Assembly (NCBI GenBank): GCA_964354225.1 | Contig: CAYGZC010000019.1 | Location: forward strand, 1-15,782 | DNA: 15,782 nucleotides | Direction: 5' to 3' | DNA from: CAYGZC01 sp964354225 | GTDB lineage: Bacteria; Bacteroidota; Ignavibacteria; UBA10030; SZUA-254 | In this document: positions 8,080-14,917 of the stretch, in pieces | How the letters are laid out: each line of letters begins with the position of its first letter | How positions within the stretch are numbered: position 1 is the stretch's first letter | Translations under genes and position numbers: made by a program | The notes under the pieces: model-generated | The model's input: the letters and a program-made list of their open reading frames with translations, nothing else | Databases searched by the model: none | Told to the model about the DNA's origin: nothing

Positions 8080-8242
8080 TATAGACATTCTGAAAAAATT
8101 CAAATTTCTAAATCAGGATTAATTATTTGATTGAATTGAATATTGGAGTTTTAATGGTTTTGTGTGTAGGTTTTCTTCACAATTTTTAACACGATTAAGA
8201 TGATAATTAATTTTCAACAAGAAAATAGATAGGAGTAAAATT

Positions 8243-9700
8243 ATGTCAAACGCAATAGAAGGATTAAAACCGGAACTTGTGTGGAAATATTTTGCAGAGA
8301 TTGCAAAAATACCCCACGGCTCCAAGAATGAAGCAGCTATCTCAAAATATGTTTACGATACCGCAAAAATATTTGGACTTGAGGCAAAACAGGATAAATA
8401 CGGAACGGTGGTAGCTCGGAAACCAGCTTCTTCAGGTTACGAAAACAAGCAAAGTATTTGCCTCCAGGGGCACCTCGATATGGTGTGTGAGAAGAATACC
8501 GATAAACAGCACGACTTTATGAAGGATCCAATCGAACTTGTTCGCAAAGGAAATGTTATAATGGCAAACGGAACGACACTCGGTGCGGATAACGGAATAG
8601 CCGTTGCGACTAACCTTGCCATCATGGAAGATAAATCACTTCAACATGGTCCGCTTGAGTTTCTTTTCACGATAGATGAGGAGACCGGATTGACCGGCGC
8701 TAACAATCTTCAGCCCGGTTTTGTTCAAAGCAAAACGCTTATGAATCTCGATTCCGAAGAGGAGGGAGCTATTTATGTTGGCTGTTCAGGTGGAAGAGAT
8801 ACGCTTGCAACATGGAAAGTTACATTTGAAAAAATTCCGGCGCCATATGCTGCTGCCGAGTTAAGTGTAAAAGGATTAAAAGGTGGACATTCTGGTCTTG
8901 AAATTGATAAAGGAAGAGGTAATGCCATCAAGATCATCAACCGTGTTTTGATGGCACTTGATGAGGTTGGTGCTCGACTCTCGGCTATAAGCGGCGGCAA
9001 TAAGCGCAATGCGATCCCGCGTGAGTGCACGGCACAGGTATTTATTCCGAAAACGAAAGTTAGTGCAGCGAAGGATATCGTTTCAAAGTATAACACAATT
9101 ATCAAAGCTGAATTGGCAACAGTTGAAAAAGATTTAATTATCAGCATAGCTGAGATGCTGAATGTAAAGAAAGGTAAAGTTGTGAAGAAAGCACAACAGA
9201 GAAAAATTTATCAGACGATTGCGGCATTACCCCACGGTGTAATTAAGATGAGTGCTGATATTCCCGAACTAGTTGAGACCTCGACGAATGTTGCTGTTAT
9301 CAACACGACACAAAGAGCTATCGTCCTTGCTACAAGTCAACGAAGCTCAGTTGCCTCAGAGATTAACGAAGTTTGTCAGATGGTGAAAGCAGTCTTCGAT
9401 TTGGGTGATGCGAAAGTTGAGCAATCTGATGGTTATCCCGGTTGGAAGCCAAACTTAGATTCAACAATTCTCAAAACAGCGAAACAAACTTACCAGCAGT
9501 TGTACGGCAAAGAGCCGCACGTGAAGGCAATTCATGCCGGACTCGAGTGCGGCATCATTGGTGAGAAATATCCTGGAATGGATATGATCTCCTTCGGACC
9601 AACGCTCGAAGCAGTCCACTCACCGGATGAAAAAATTTACATCGATACAGTTGAAAAATTCTGGAACTTCCTGCTGGCGATATTGAAGAACGCGAACTAA
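8243..9700 (+). CDS. pepD: Aminoacyl-histidine dipeptidase, M20C family
   Basis: Cytosolic di-zinc dipeptidase (PepD, peptidase family M20C), which cleaves Xaa-His and other dipeptides and some tripeptides. The 485-residue length is normal. The metal and catalytic residues are in place: H77 and D79 in QGHLDMVCEKN, D116 in TTLGADNGIA, E146-E147 in FTIDEETGL, D170 in LMNLDSEEEG, and H459 in EAVHSPDEKIYID. The insert dimerisation (lid) domain follows CSGGRDT at 181-187. The ATG has a good ribosome site (TAGGAG, 7 nt upstream). It fits with the OPT transporter and proline dehydrogenase as a peptide-use set, although the terminator after the OPT gene and the 163-bp leader suggest its own promoter. 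A long perfect hairpin follows the stop. Confidence 0.95.
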   Translation: MSNAIEGLKPELVWKYFAEIAKIPHGSKNEAAISKYVYDTAKIFGLEAKQDKYGTVVARKPASSGYENKQSICLQGHLDMVCEKNTDKQHDFMKDPIELVRKGNVIMANGTTLGADNGIAVATNLAIMEDKSLQHGPLEFLFTIDEETGLTGANNLQPGFVQSKTLMNLDSEEEGAIYVGCSGGRDTLATWKVTFEKIPAPYAAAELSVKGLKGGHSGLEIDKGRGNAIKIINRVLMALDEVGARLSAISGGNKRNAIPRECTAQVFIPKTKVSAAKDIVSKYNTIIKAELATVEKDLIISIAEMLNVKKGKVVKKAQQRKIYQTIAALPHGVIKMSADIPELVETSTNVAVINTTQRAIVLATSQRSSVASEINEVCQMVKAVFDLGDAKVEQSDGYPGWKPNLDSTILKTAKQTYQQLYGKEPHVKAIHAGLECGIIGEKYPGMDMISFGPTLEAVHSPDEKIYIDTVEKFWNFLLAILKNAN

Positions 9701-9709
9701 ACGAATTAT

Positions 9710-9755
9710 CTTCCCGAAGGTTGGTGGAGTATTATTCCGGATAACCTTCGGGAAG
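9710..9755 (+). terminator. Hairpin after pepD, probable terminator
   Basis: A perfect 13-bp stem (CTTCCCGAAGGTT at 9710-9722 with 9743-9755) and a 20-nt loop start 10 bp after the pepD stop. There is no T run after it, so it may act through Rho or as an mRNA 3'-end stabiliser rather than as a standard terminator. Confidence 0.6.
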
Positions 9756-9940
9756 TTCCATGTTGTAAATAAAAGCGCACAATCATTACAACGCAGGTGC
9801 AATACTCACCATAATTCCATAATCTAAAATCTGCCACTCAAATTCAAGTTTAGTTTCAGAATCCCTCATCTTTGAAATCGTGGTCAAATTACCTGCACGA
9901 AAATCGGTAGAATTTTTAAAACATTAATGGTATCTTAAAT
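9756..9940. other. Intergenic stretch between pepD and ada
   Basis: With the hairpins on each side, the gap between pepD and ada is 283 bp. I see no ORF, RNA gene or long repeat in this part. It is AT-rich near its right end and presumably holds the ada promoter, but no convincing -35/-10 pair could be singled out. Confidence 0.5.
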
Positions 9941-9969
9941 GTGCGACTCACTTCTGAAATGAGTCGCAC
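9941..9969. promoter_or_regulatory. Dyad in the ada leader, candidate operator
   Basis: GTGCGACTCA at 9941-9950 and its exact complement TGAGTCGCAC at 9960-9969 form a 10-bp perfect inverted repeat with a 9-nt centre, ending 14 bp before the ada ATG. There is no T run. It could be a protein-binding site (for Ada itself or another regulator) or a leader hairpin that controls ribosome access. Confidence 0.45.
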
Positions 9970-9983
9970 TTAGAGTAAGAATT

Positions 9984-10541
9984 ATGGAACGATTAACATA
10001 CGATAAAATGGTCGCTGCGATGCTGACTGACGACGCCAATTATGATGGTAAGTTTTATGTTTGTGTGAAAACAACAGGTATATATTGCGTACCATCCTGT
10101 AAGGCGAAGACGCCAATGTTGGAAAATGTTCTGTTCTTACCAACGAAGAAGGAAGCTGTAGCTGCTGGATTCCGTGGCTGCAAAAGATGCCGTTCGGAAT
10201 TTTTTCCCGATGTTCACCCAAAGTGGTGGGGAAAAGCTCTCAATGTTATGCAAAGAGAATTGACACGCAAGATCACCGAAGAAGAATTGGCAACTATTGC
10301 AAGTGTCGATATATCAACTATTCGACGATACTTTAAGGCTTACATGGAAACGACACCGATGGCATTTCATCGAAAACTTCGGTTGGAATATGCCCGCACT
10401 CTCATTGAACAGGGAAGCGATTATTTAACAACAGCATACGAATGCGGTTTCGAATCGGCGAGCGGCTTTCGTGATGCGTTCATTAAACAATATGGTCACA
10501 CACCGGGGAAATCAAATGGAAACGGAAAAAATATTTTATAA
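9984..10541 (+). CDS. ada: Ada N-terminal half: methylphosphotriester sensor plus AraC-type HTH
   Basis: This 185-residue frame matches the regulatory half of Ada. The Zn-binding domain has four cysteines at 35, 39, 66 and 69 (GIYCVPSCK and GCKRCR), the same spacing as C38, C42, C69 and C72 of E. coli Ada, in which the first accepts a methyl group from DNA phosphotriesters and turns the protein into an activator. An AraC-type helix-turn-helix domain follows at about 85-175 (ELATIASVDISTIRRYFKAY; TTAYECGFESASGFRDAF; GHTPGKS). The frame then ends after SNGNGKNIL. The methyltransferase half starts in the +1 frame and overlaps by 26 bp. Removing one A from the A6 run at 10526-10531 would fuse the two halves in frame (...NGNGKIFYKIVDS...). 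So this is either a genuinely split Ada or a broken or mis-assembled fused gene. Confidence 0.88.
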   Translation: MERLTYDKMVAAMLTDDANYDGKFYVCVKTTGIYCVPSCKAKTPMLENVLFLPTKKEAVAAGFRGCKRCRSEFFPDVHPKWWGKALNVMQRELTRKITEEELATIASVDISTIRRYFKAYMETTPMAFHRKLRLEYARTLIEQGSDYLTTAYECGFESASGFRDAFIKQYGHTPGKSNGNGKNIL

Positions 10542-11187
10542 AATCGTAGATTCACCGATTGGAAAATTTATTGCAGGCGCAACTTCGAAGGGTTGTTGCA
10601 TTTATGAGTTTCTCGACAGAGGAGGACTTAAGCGAATTAAAACAAGGGTTGAGAAGCGGTACAAAGTGAAGATGGTGGAAGGAGCGAACCAATTTATCGA
10701 TAAAATGGAATCGCAGGTGAAAGAGTATTTTCAAGGGAAGCGGAAGAAATTTTCTTTGAAGCTCGATTTGCAGGGAACTAAGTTTGAGATATTAGATTGG
10801 CTTGAGCTGATGAAAATTCCTTACGGTGAAACTCGCTCGTATGGTGAAATTGCGAAACAGCTTGGTAAGCCGGGCGCTGCGCGTGCGGTGGGAAGAGCTA
10901 ATGGTGCTAACTATTTACCTATTATCATTCCATGTCATCGAGTAATCGAAGCCAATGGAAATTTAAGAGGGTACGGCGGCAAGTTGTGGCGGAAGAAATT
11001 CTTGCTCGACCTCGAGAAAAAAATGCTCTGTAAGATGGAGGGCACTTTAAAGGTGTACTCCATTTATCTCTGGTTATTTGGTTTTTACATCAATGTTATT
11101 TGGTTTTTACATCAATATTGTTTCTCAATACCATTCTACTCAATTTACCTTCAACACCTGCAAGATTCACCGCTTTTGCTTCGATAA
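10516..11187 (+). CDS. ogt: Methylated-DNA--protein-cysteine methyltransferase (Ada C-terminal half)
   Basis: This is the suicide repair protein that moves the O6-alkyl group of guanine to its own cysteine. The N-terminal ribonuclease-like part (1-85) and the C-terminal active domain are both present. In the active domain, IPYGETRSYGEIA (101-113) and the active-site motif IIIPCHRVI (136-144) with C140 are clear, followed by NGNLRGYGGKLWRKKFLLD. Starting at ATG 10516 (GGGGAA 5 nt upstream, inside ada) gives 223 residues. The family normally ends near residue 168-172. The last 50 or so residues (MEGTLKVYSIYLW...) look like non-coding DNA: they run through a hairpin at 11035-11063 and into the end of the opposite gene. 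One more A in the A7 run at 11017-11023 would give a stop at 11031-11033. The tail is therefore probably artefactual or new. Confidence 0.9.
   Translation: METEKIFYKIVDSPIGKFIAGATSKGCCIYEFLDRGGLKRIKTRVEKRYKVKMVEGANQFIDKMESQVKEYFQGKRKKFSLKLDLQGTKFEILDWLELMKIPYGETRSYGEIAKQLGKPGAARAVGRANGANYLPIIIPCHRVIEANGNLRGYGGKLWRKKFLLDLEKKMLCKMEGTLKVYSIYLWLFGFYINVIWFLHQYCFSIPFYSIYLQHLQDSPLLLR
11035..11063. terminator. Hairpin between convergent genes
   Basis: ATGGAG (11035-11040) pairs with CTCCAT (11058-11063), and after one mismatch the stem continues with about six more pairs, two of them G-T, around a TAA loop. It lies where the ogt transcript should end and faces the convergent transglutaminase-like gene. 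The following TTTAT is only a weak T tract. Confidence 0.45.
11074..11117. repeat. 22-bp tandem duplication at the 3' end of the transglutaminase-like gene
   Basis: Two adjacent 22-bp units, 11074-11095 and 11096-11117, are identical at 21 positions. The second unit encodes, on the minus strand, the last residues and the TAA of the transglutaminase-like gene. The first is an extra copy just past the stop. On the plus strand both fall in the odd tail of the ogt frame. Confidence 0.9.
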
Positions 11188-12523
11188 TATTTTCACCTTT
11201 ATTCAGTATCCATGGAAATTCATCTTTCGATTCATTCCACTCCGATCCATTAATTCGCACTAAAAATTTCTCGAAGAAAGGCATAGTATGATTTAGCTTG
11301 ATCATGATTGTATCGGATGGAATGTAATTATTCGTATGATATACGGTGATTACCATTTGGTTTAGTCTTGGGTAAATTACCTGAATATCATTTGTCTTTG
11401 ATAAGTTTTCGGGGAAGCCCTCTAAAAATATTTCCTGAGCGATTGAATCTGAGATCAACTCATAGGTGGTTCCCTTTCGGCGCAGTGAAGAAAAATAAGA
11501 GTTATTGTCCGAATAAACCAAATGATAAAAATAAATATCCCACTCAGATTTAATCCGGTCATAATCAATGTCTTTAAATTGCCCAACGAACTTTATTTGA
11601 TCTTCTTTATCGTCGGCACAGAATTGACGACATTCATGTGCATTTAGTGGTACACCGCTTGATTCCCACCAGGCGTTATTTTGACCGTCTAAAAGTATCC
11701 ATTTTTGAAATTGATTGCTCCATACTTCAATGCAGCTATGTCCTTTGCCATTCCCGAATGCTTCCCCATACATTCTTAATCCCACCCACCGTGCCGGATA
11801 ACCGAGCGCTGTCATGCAATTTGCGAGCGTTATTGCGTAATCGATGCAAGCGAACCGTTCTCCTTTGTCTGCTGCAGCAAGAATTGCTAAGGCATTCTTC
11901 TCTTTGCATGTATTGTTTCCGCTGTGTTTCCATCTCGTCGCAACCCAGTTGAGCAATAACTTCATTTTTTCAAATTCAGTTTTTCCATTTTCGATAATTT
12001 TGGCTAAATGATATTTCTTCCGCAGTGAATCCATTTGAGGATTGTTGAAATCGTCCCAGATGTATTTGGAGATATCGGATGGCCCCGAGTAGTTATCATA
12101 GCGGACAATTGCGATTGGACTTTTTATAAGTCGCGCATTTTTGTCCGCTGCCCTCGCTTTTGCAATAAGCTCATCGAATCGTTCTGGAGTGCTTTTCCTC
12201 AGGAAATCGAAGTCGGTGTCTTTATTCATCCAACGGTAATCAGTATAGCCAGAATCGATAGACTGTTGGAGATAGTCGAGTGCTTGTTCTGCATTTTCAA
12301 GAAGAGAATAATCACAACTCACATTATATAGAAGTCCGCTTCGCCAGTTTTTACTTGCAGGATGAGCGATAGCGTCCAAGTAGAGTTGAATGGATTTTTT
12401 ATAATCATTCTTATTATATGCTGCCTGAGCATCCTGTCCAAGTTTTATATAGGTTGAATCTTTCTGCTGGGTGAACAGAACTCCACACCAGAGAAAAAGA
12501 ACGATGAATACTGATTTTTTCAT
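11096..12523 (-). CDS. Secreted transglutaminase-like protein with TPR-like N-terminus
   Basis: A 475-residue exported protein. MKKSVFIVLFLWCGVLFTQQ (1-20) is a signal peptide. Residues 25-95 look like two TPR-type helical hairpins (LGQDAQAAYNKNDYKKSIQLY; NAEQALDYLQQSIDSGYTDY). The core at about 180-290 is a transglutaminase-like (papain-fold) domain with the full triad: C226 in ERFACIDYA, H262 in GKGHSCIEVW and D279 in WILLDGQNN. The C-terminal 150 residues are beta-rich, perhaps an Ig-like domain (GENIIEAKAVNLAGVEGK). Bacterial members of this fold are mostly proteases or amidases of unknown substrate, so cross-linking is not implied. The ATG has GGAG 8 nt upstream. It is convergent with ogt and carries a 22-bp tandem duplication over its stop. 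Confidence 0.85.
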   Translation of the reverse strand: MKKSVFIVLFLWCGVLFTQQKDSTYIKLGQDAQAAYNKNDYKKSIQLYLDAIAHPASKNWRSGLLYNVSCDYSLLENAEQALDYLQQSIDSGYTDYRWMNKDTDFDFLRKSTPERFDELIAKARAADKNARLIKSPIAIVRYDNYSGPSDISKYIWDDFNNPQMDSLRKKYHLAKIIENGKTEFEKMKLLLNWVATRWKHSGNNTCKEKNALAILAAADKGERFACIDYAITLANCMTALGYPARWVGLRMYGEAFGNGKGHSCIEVWSNQFQKWILLDGQNNAWWESSGVPLNAHECRQFCADDKEDQIKFVGQFKDIDYDRIKSEWDIYFYHLVYSDNNSYFSSLRRKGTTYELISDSIAQEIFLEGFPENLSKTNDIQVIYPRLNQMVITVYHTNNYIPSDTIMIKLNHTMPFFEKFLVRINGSEWNESKDEFPWILNKGENIIEAKAVNLAGVEGKLSRMVLRNNIDVKTK

Positions 12524-12654
12524 GAGAAATCTCCAATTGTGATATGGTGATAATAATTCTGACGTAAGTATACGGTTGGGCAGGAGAGGTGTTTCGTTGG
12601 TGTATAGTGAGGATATCTATCATAATCCCATAGATAAAGGAGCTTACCGTGCAA

Positions 12655-13098
12655 CTAAAACCTGTTTCGAAGATCGGAAGATGAGAAGTTAGGAAGATCC
12701 GAAGTTGTGGAAAATTTAGAAACAAAATTTAATGGCATTTCTTCCATCGAATTTAGCATCATGATGATTTTTTCACATTCATCGTCGAATTTATCAAAAA
12801 GGTCTCTTGAGATGTATTCACATGCCATAGCAAATTCCAGCCAACATTGTGTCTCTGAAGCTTCCTGCATCGCGTCAGTCATTTTGTTCTTAAACACTGC
12901 AACATATTTTCTTTTACGCCAAGCTTCCGCAAGATTTGCACAGACAGACCTTGATGATCTTCTTATTTGATCGACTAAAGAATATCTTTCTTCCATCGGG
13001 AAACATTTTGTAATCTTGAAAATATTCATCGCTAACTCAAACGCCTTCTGATATACCTCAAGATCGCGAAAATGTTTTAAATCTTTTTTCCTCTCCAT
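12655..13098 (-). CDS. Four-helix-bundle (S23/rRNA intervening-sequence-type) protein
   Basis: This is a free-standing member of the four-helix-bundle family first known from ORFs inside 23S rRNA intervening sequences; the Avd accessory protein of diversity-generating retroelements shares the fold. Hallmarks are KHFRDLEVYQKAFELAMNIF near the start, YSLVDQIRRSSRSVCANLAEAW (about 39-60) and the later helices. Two ATGs lie side by side. The second (13096-13098) has the better spacing, 6 nt, from a perfect GGAGG, giving 147 residues. The conserved domain ends near residue 120, and the rest is translated from an 8-nt repeat array. A matching inverted array lies upstream. Function in this class is unknown; members are thought to form basic pentamers that may bind nucleic acid. 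It sits between two secreted-enzyme genes on the same strand, which suggests a later arrival. Confidence 0.88.
   Translation of the reverse strand: MERKKDLKHFRDLEVYQKAFELAMNIFKITKCFPMEERYSLVDQIRRSSRSVCANLAEAWRKRKYVAVFKNKMTDAMQEASETQCWLEFAMACEYISRDLFDKFDDECEKIIMMLNSMEEMPLNFVSKFSTTSDLPNFSSSDLRNRF
12667..12714. repeat. 8-nt repeat array, 3' side of the four-helix gene
   Basis: Six consecutive 8-nt units in strict register (TCGAAGAT, CGGAAGAT, GAGAAGTT, AGGAAGAT, CCGAAGTT, GTGGAAAA), consensus NNGAAGWT on the plus strand. It covers the last codons of the four-helix gene, whose tail (SDLPNFSSSDLRNRF) is simply translated repeat. Confidence 0.85.
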
Positions 13099-13119
13099 CA
13101 TTATCCTCCAACTTTTTTA

Positions 13120-13183
13120 AACTTCTTATCTACCTGATTTCTTATCTTCTTAAGTTCCAATCTTCCAGATTTCCTATCTTCCA
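13120..13183. repeat. 8-nt repeat array, 5' side of the four-helix gene
   Basis: Eight consecutive 8-nt units in strict register (AACTTCTT, ATCTACCT, GATTTCTT, ATCTTCTT, AAGTTCCA, ATCTTCCA, GATTTCCT, ATCTTCCA). Their consensus is the reverse complement of the array on the other side of the gene. Its outer end lies inside the 3' end of the C1-peptidase gene, whose last residues and TAG are made from it. Confidence 0.88.
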
Positions 13184-14403
13184 CTAATCTTCACCACATC
13201 CTTCACCGCATCCTTATGAACCATAAATCCTAACATCTTTAGCTTCACATAATCTTCATGGTAGTAATAATAACCGGGATGGCTGTTGTTGCGCGAGCCA
13301 GAACCGGAATCTTTAATCAGATACCAATCTTTTCCATCCATTTCTTTGTAACCGACCAGATGAATTCCATGATCATCACCTGTCGTGCCGTTAGTGAAGC
13401 GGAACTGTCGGGCACTTTCATCGATGTACTCAGCTGGAATATCGAACGTAGGAACAATTGCCATGCCTGCGTGTCCTTCAAGCCCCGGCTCGGATACATC
13501 GCCGCCGATACATACGCTGTATCCGTCGCGAACGACTTTCTTCAGAGATGACATGAACACGTCGAGCGGTATATTATAATAATCTTTGCTGTGCCACCAG
13601 TTATCGGGTACTTCGTATTCCACGAATTGGTAATACGGTTTTTCCATCAGCGACATAAGCTCGATATAATCATCAACATTCAACTTCACCACTTTCTCAA
13701 AATATTCTTTTGGCGTCATCTGCTTACCGTCGACTGTAACGGTCTTCGGCGGCTCACCGATATAAGTATTCATTATCGCTTTGATTGTTGAAAGAGTCGA
13801 CTCTTCATTCCAGTTGTTTGCTGTTTTCACCGATTGGAGATATGCATTCAGCTCATTGTACATCTTGCTATGATCGTGAAATATTTGTCCAGATTTCATT
13901 CCTGTATATGCTTCCTCAGGAACGATGCCGTACATCTTCCACATTCTCGAAACAGCATTCGATTCGGATCCTTCGGCAAATGCGGAGTTTCCTTTCTCTT
14001 GTATAAACCTACGGGCTTTTTCAATATATTCCCAATACACAGTGAACATTTCAGAGAGTTTTATTTTTCGTTTTGTAAGCCGATAGATTTCTGATTCGAA
14101 AAATGATGTGGTAGAAAAACACCAGCATGTGTTTGTAGATGCCTGCGAGATAGGAGGGAAGTGCCAGTATTGTGTGAAATCGGTCGGTGACCCCGGACCC
14201 TTGATCGAGCTGAAATCAAGTTTGAATGCTTTTTTGGTTGGCTCAACTTTCCTGTTGAATTTCTCAATCGTTGTTTTGACTGAATCCCAGAATTCATTCT
14301 TCGGTTCAACGAAGATTCCTTTGTCCCGCCGTTCTACCTGTGCCATGGTTGTCGTTGAGCACAGCAGCGAGATTCCGATTACAATGTAAAATATCTTTTT
14401 CAT
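13174..14403 (-). CDS. Secreted papain-like (C1) peptidase homologue
   Basis: A 409-residue exported protein of the papain fold, closest in style to the bleomycin-hydrolase/aminopeptidase C (C1B) side of the family. The frame opens at 14418, but the ATG at 14401-14403 has AAGGA at normal spacing and begins a proper signal peptide (MKKIFYIVIGISLLCSTTTMAQ). Numbering from that ATG, the oxyanion glutamine is Q87 and the nucleophile C93 (SQASTNTCWCFSTTSFFESE, Gln-to-Cys distance as in papain) and the histidine is H345 (DDHGIHLVGY). Where papain has Asn in NSWG, this protein has D365 in LIKDSGSGS, so one catalytic residue is changed. FMVHKDAV near the end is usual for the C1B type. The last codons and stop lie in the 8-nt repeat array. 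Confidence 0.85.
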   Translation of the reverse strand: MKKIFYIVIGISLLCSTTTMAQVERRDKGIFVEPKNEFWDSVKTTIEKFNRKVEPTKKAFKLDFSSIKGPGSPTDFTQYWHFPPISQASTNTCWCFSTTSFFESEIYRLTKRKIKLSEMFTVYWEYIEKARRFIQEKGNSAFAEGSESNAVSRMWKMYGIVPEEAYTGMKSGQIFHDHSKMYNELNAYLQSVKTANNWNEESTLSTIKAIMNTYIGEPPKTVTVDGKQMTPKEYFEKVVKLNVDDYIELMSLMEKPYYQFVEYEVPDNWWHSKDYYNIPLDVFMSSLKKVVRDGYSVCIGGDVSEPGLEGHAGMAIVPTFDIPAEYIDESARQFRFTNGTTGDDHGIHLVGYKEMDGKDWYLIKDSGSGSRNNSHPGYYYYHEDYVKLKMLGFMVHKDAVKDVVKISGR

Positions 14404-14761
14404 AGAAATTCCTTTCATGATTGGTTGATGTGGTTGGTATATGTCATATTGGGCTTAAATGAGCTATTTATTAAATCACCCCTCGTTCTGAGGGAGTTCC
14501 ACTCCCGAAGTAAGCTTGTTAACTCAGAAGGTCGTGAGTAGAACTCACTCCCAACAAGGGAGCTATTTGTTAGATATCTTTGGTATTGTAAGTATAATGG
14601 TGGAGAAAATCAAATGGAAAAACTAAAATATTGTTAAGTTCTTGGTTGGTACTTGAGGTTATGTACTGAATCCATTCTCGATGATTATCGTGGAAGTAAA
14701 ATCTTTAAGAATAATATTGACCGAACAACTACCTATAAATAGAAAACGGAGCCGGGGTGGC
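14404..14761. other. Intergenic region with short hairpins and a direct repeat
   Basis: No convincing gene is present. GAGCTATTTATTA (14461-14473) recurs as GAGCTATTTGTTA (14560-14572). Between the two copies lie two hairpins with 3-nt loops: GGGAGT-TCC-ACTCCC (14492-14506) and GTGAGT-AGA-ACTCAC (14534-14548, with the loop at 14540-14542). The right half is plain AT-rich sequence. The C1-peptidase promoter should be near its left end. Confidence 0.6.
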
Positions 14762-14917
14762 GTATAACGTGCGCGAAAAGTACGAACGAAAAATCAAACG
14801 TTCACAGAAGAAAGCATAAAACATGAATAAAGTACAGACTAAAAAAACATCACAATCATTTGTTACAACGGGAGGACGTTTGATTTTAGCTTCGTTCCGT
14901 ACTTTTCGCTGTTCTGC
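14762..14917 (-). repeat. Long imperfect dyad, attC-like
   Basis: Two arms, 14771-14801 and 14876-14909, are complementary over about 30 bp apart from a single extra G and a 3-nt bulge in one arm, separated by 74 nt. Read on the minus strand the element starts with GCAGAAC and ends with GTTATAC. These resemble the outer R-box pair (..AAC and GTT..) of integron attC sites, and bulged arms of this kind are usual for attC. It lies downstream of the 104-residue ORF in the direction of that ORF, as a cassette attC would. No integrase gene is in the window, so attC identity is only a proposal. Confidence 0.4.

Noticed and set aside
11017..11023. Programmed -1 ribosomal frameshift at the A7 run
   Set aside because: The codons in frame (GAG AAA AAA ATG) do not give the classical X XXY YYZ slippery heptamer, so an indel or transcription slippage is more likely.
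12414..12725. Minus-strand 103-codon ORF upstream of the transglutaminase-like gene
   Set aside because: It overlaps both the signal-peptide region of that gene and the end of the four-helix gene in other frames, and has no domain.
12667..13183. CRISPR-like reading of the periodic arrays
   Set aside because: Units are only 8 nt, imperfect and without spacers, so this is not a CRISPR array.
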